Shown: in pieces, positions 6,601-7,110 of the stretch
Position numbering within the stretch: position 1 is the first letter of the stretch
Layout: the number at the start of each line of letters is the position of its first letter
Assembly (NCBI GenBank): GCA_913774795.1
Contig: CAJYIL010000210.1
Location: 1-7,110 of the forward strand
DNA: 7,110 nucleotides
DNA from: Pseudobdellovibrionaceae bacterium
Lineage (GTDB): Bacteria > Bdellovibrionota > Bdellovibrionia > Bdellovibrionales > JAMPXM01
Direction: 5' to 3'
Position numbers and translations under genes: made by a program
The notes under the pieces: model-generated
Seen by the model: only the letters and a program-made list of their open reading frames with translations
Told to the model about the DNA's origin: nothing
The model's database searches: none

Positions 6601-6696
6601 GGCCTTTAACGGGGAACCCGGAGGCCGTAAAGAACGAGCGATGCGGAACAATTCTTGTTCACCGGCCAGTCATCCGTGACATGGCATCGCCCCTCC
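6601..6696 (+). ncRNA. candidate structured RNA or leader element in the intergenic region
   Basis: No family is recognised; the call rests only on base-pairing potential. Hairpin A: GGCCT (6601-6605) with AGGCC (6622-6626), enclosing CGGG-GAA-CCCG (6610-6620). Stem B: GGAGG (6620-6624) with CCTCC (6692-6696). Stem C: GCGAT (6638-6642) with ATCGC (6686-6690), extendable to 7 bp. Hairpin D: GAACAA-TTC-TTGTTC (6646-6660). Hairpin E: GCCAGTCA (6665-6672) with TGAC-A-TGGC (6677-6685), 8 bp with one bulged A and a TCCG tetraloop. B to E nest into one branched, cloverleaf-like fold. A and B share bases 6620-6624 and so exclude each other. It lacks a T-loop, so it is not a tRNA, and I see no features of tmRNA, RNase P RNA, 4.5S RNA or the c-di-GMP-I riboswitch. 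It could be an independent small RNA, the 3' UTR of the cluster, or part of a long gpmA leader. Confidence 0.35.
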
Positions 6697-6743
6697 ACCA
6701 CTGATGCTAAGGATTTTCTCGGCGGCTTCAACTGGTTTTTTCT

Positions 6744-6806
6744 GTCTAGATCAATCTCGCTCGCAAGTATGCGATTCGTCGATCGCATGACCGGTTGCAA
6801 CTAGAC
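6744..6806 (+). repeat. nested inverted repeat upstream of gpmA
   Basis: Three complementary pairs are nested: GTCTAG (6744-6749) with CTAGAC (6801-6806), GCAA (6763-6766) with TTGC (6795-6798), and ATGCGAT (6769-6775) with ATCGCAT (6782-6788) around a 6-nt loop. The inner 7-bp hairpin is perfect and the outer helix is separated from it by an asymmetric bulge. A run of six T (6736-6741) lies just before it. The function is unknown; it could be RNA structure or a DNA binding site. Confidence 0.4.
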
Positions 6807-6834
6807 CTTTGCTGAATCCGAAGGCGCAACCTCA

Positions 6835-6873
6835 CCGTCAAAACACACAAACCCCTGTGACGGAGATTCTCCG
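6835..6873 (+). other. overlapping dyads ahead of gpmA
   Basis: CCGTCA (6835-6840) can pair with TGACGG (6858-6863). CGGAGATTCTCCG (6861-6873) is a separate near-perfect palindrome. The two share the bases CGG at 6861-6863, so only one can form at a time in RNA. As DNA, the second dyad is also a plausible operator half-site pair. It sits about 15 nt upstream of the candidate gpmA promoter. No U-run follows, so it is not a normal terminator or attenuator. Confidence 0.3.
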
Positions 6874-6887
6874 AAACCCCGAATCCG

Positions 6888-6916
6888 TTGCCGACTCCGC
6901 CAGCGCGACTTACAGT
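6888..6916 (+). promoter_or_regulatory. candidate sigma70-type promoter for gpmA
   Basis: TTGCCG (6888-6893) and TACAGT (6911-6916) are separated by exactly 17 nt and each match the sigma70 consensus at 4 of 6 positions. Transcription would begin near 6923, leaving a leader of about 23 nt before the gpmA ATG at 6946. If this promoter is used, the upstream inverted repeats would not be part of the gpmA mRNA. Confidence 0.3.
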
Positions 6917-6945
6917 GACGTCTCAAACGGCAAAGGCAACCTCAG

Positions 6946-7110
6946 ATGATTAAACTAGTTTTGTTGAGACACGGTGAAAGCACCTGGAATAAAGAAAACC
7001 GCTTCACGGGATGGACCGACGTCGATCTGTCTCAAAAGGGCCTCGAAGAGGCGAACGCCGCCGGCGAACTCCTGAAAAGCGAAGGCTGGCAATTCGATGT
7101 TGCTCACGTC
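6946..7110 (+). CDS. gpmA: 2,3-bisphosphoglycerate-dependent phosphoglycerate mutase (5' end only)
   Basis: This glycolytic and gluconeogenic enzyme interconverts 3- and 2-phosphoglycerate through a phosphohistidine intermediate. Only the first 55 residues are inside the window; the frame is still open at base 7110. The N-terminus KLVLLRHGESTWN contains the histidine phosphatase signature RHGE, with His9 as the catalytic residue that is phosphorylated. It is followed by KENRFTGWTDVDLSQKGLEEA, which is diagnostic of the dPGM (GpmA) group rather than other histidine phosphatases. ATG 6946 is the natural start because the signature begins seven residues in. The ribosome binding site is modest: AAAGG at 6932-6936, 9 nt upstream. 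The gene is separated from the zapA-tyrS cluster by 386 nt and probably has its own promoter. Confidence 0.95.
   Translation, partial: MIKLVLLRHGESTWNKENRFTGWTDVDLSQKGLEEANAAGELLKSEGWQFDVAHV

Noticed and set aside
6620..6700. tRNA- or tmRNA-like 3' end: CCCCTCC followed by ACCA, with GGAGG upstream
   Set aside because: There is no T-arm with a TTCRA-type loop, no D-arm, and the spacing does not fit a cloverleaf tRNA. The acceptor match is only 5 bp. Kept only as part of the generic structured-element candidate.
6664..6741. Intrinsic terminator ending in the six-T run at 6736-6741
   Set aside because: The only stem reaching the T-run is CCAGT (6666-6670) with ACTGG (6731-6735), with a 60-nt loop that breaks the much better local hairpin 6665-6685. 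Not convincing.
6704..6790. A 28-codon + strand frame in the intergenic region
   Set aside because: There is no Shine-Dalgarno, no recognisable motif, and the frame runs across the inverted repeat; expected by chance in 386 bp.
6606..6800. Antisense 64-codon frame with a TTG start, preceded by AAAGG at 5 nt spacing
   Set aside because: The Shine-Dalgarno is decent, but the start is TTG, no family is recognised, there is no transmembrane or signal segment, and the frame lies over the inverted-repeat region. Conservation in a relative would be needed to revive it.

Overview
The window is a run of genes all on the + strand, with moderately high GC and typical bacterial start sites. It most resembles a member of the Bdellovibrionota or a related former deltaproteobacterial lineage. 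This rests on the style of the exported VWA protein, the neighbourhood zapA / 5-formyl-THF cyclo-ligase / RNase Y / TyrRS, and general protein similarity recalled from memory; no search was run. No mobile element, CRISPR array, tRNA or rRNA was seen.

Layout: (1) 1-321 is the 3' end of ftsY, the SRP receptor GTPase. (2) 322-504 is a spacer with a weak hairpin and a weak promoter candidate. (3) 505-1551 encodes a probably exported protein with a von Willebrand A domain, a MIDAS motif, six paired-looking cysteines and a calcium-loop-like motif. (4) 1552-1650 is a spacer with a GC-rich hairpin. (5) 1651-6559 is a compact five-gene cluster: zapA, the 5-formyltetrahydrofolate cyclo-ligase gene, rny (RNase Y), tyrS, and a gene for a [2Fe-2S] ferredoxin domain carrying a tail of about 250 disordered residues rich in Arg/Gly and Gln/Asn. 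Junctions are tight: ATGA overlaps at cyclo-ligase/rny and rny/tyrS, 16 nt before the ferredoxin gene and 38 nt after zapA. One transcript is therefore likely. (6) 6560-6945 is a 386-bp non-coding stretch rich in inverted repeats. (7) 6946-7110 is the 5' end of gpmA, phosphoglycerate mutase.

The cluster joins cell division (ZapA), one-carbon metabolism, mRNA decay (membrane-anchored RNase Y) and tRNA charging (TyrRS). Its last gene looks like a redox-domain protein with an RNA-binding-type tail.

The two most interesting places are that ferredoxin/RGG fusion next to RNase Y, and the structured intergenic region before gpmA. In the latter, 6601-6696 can fold into a closed branched structure with at least one mutually exclusive alternative. 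Both are hypotheses from sequence reading. The remaining genes look like ordinary housekeeping genes.
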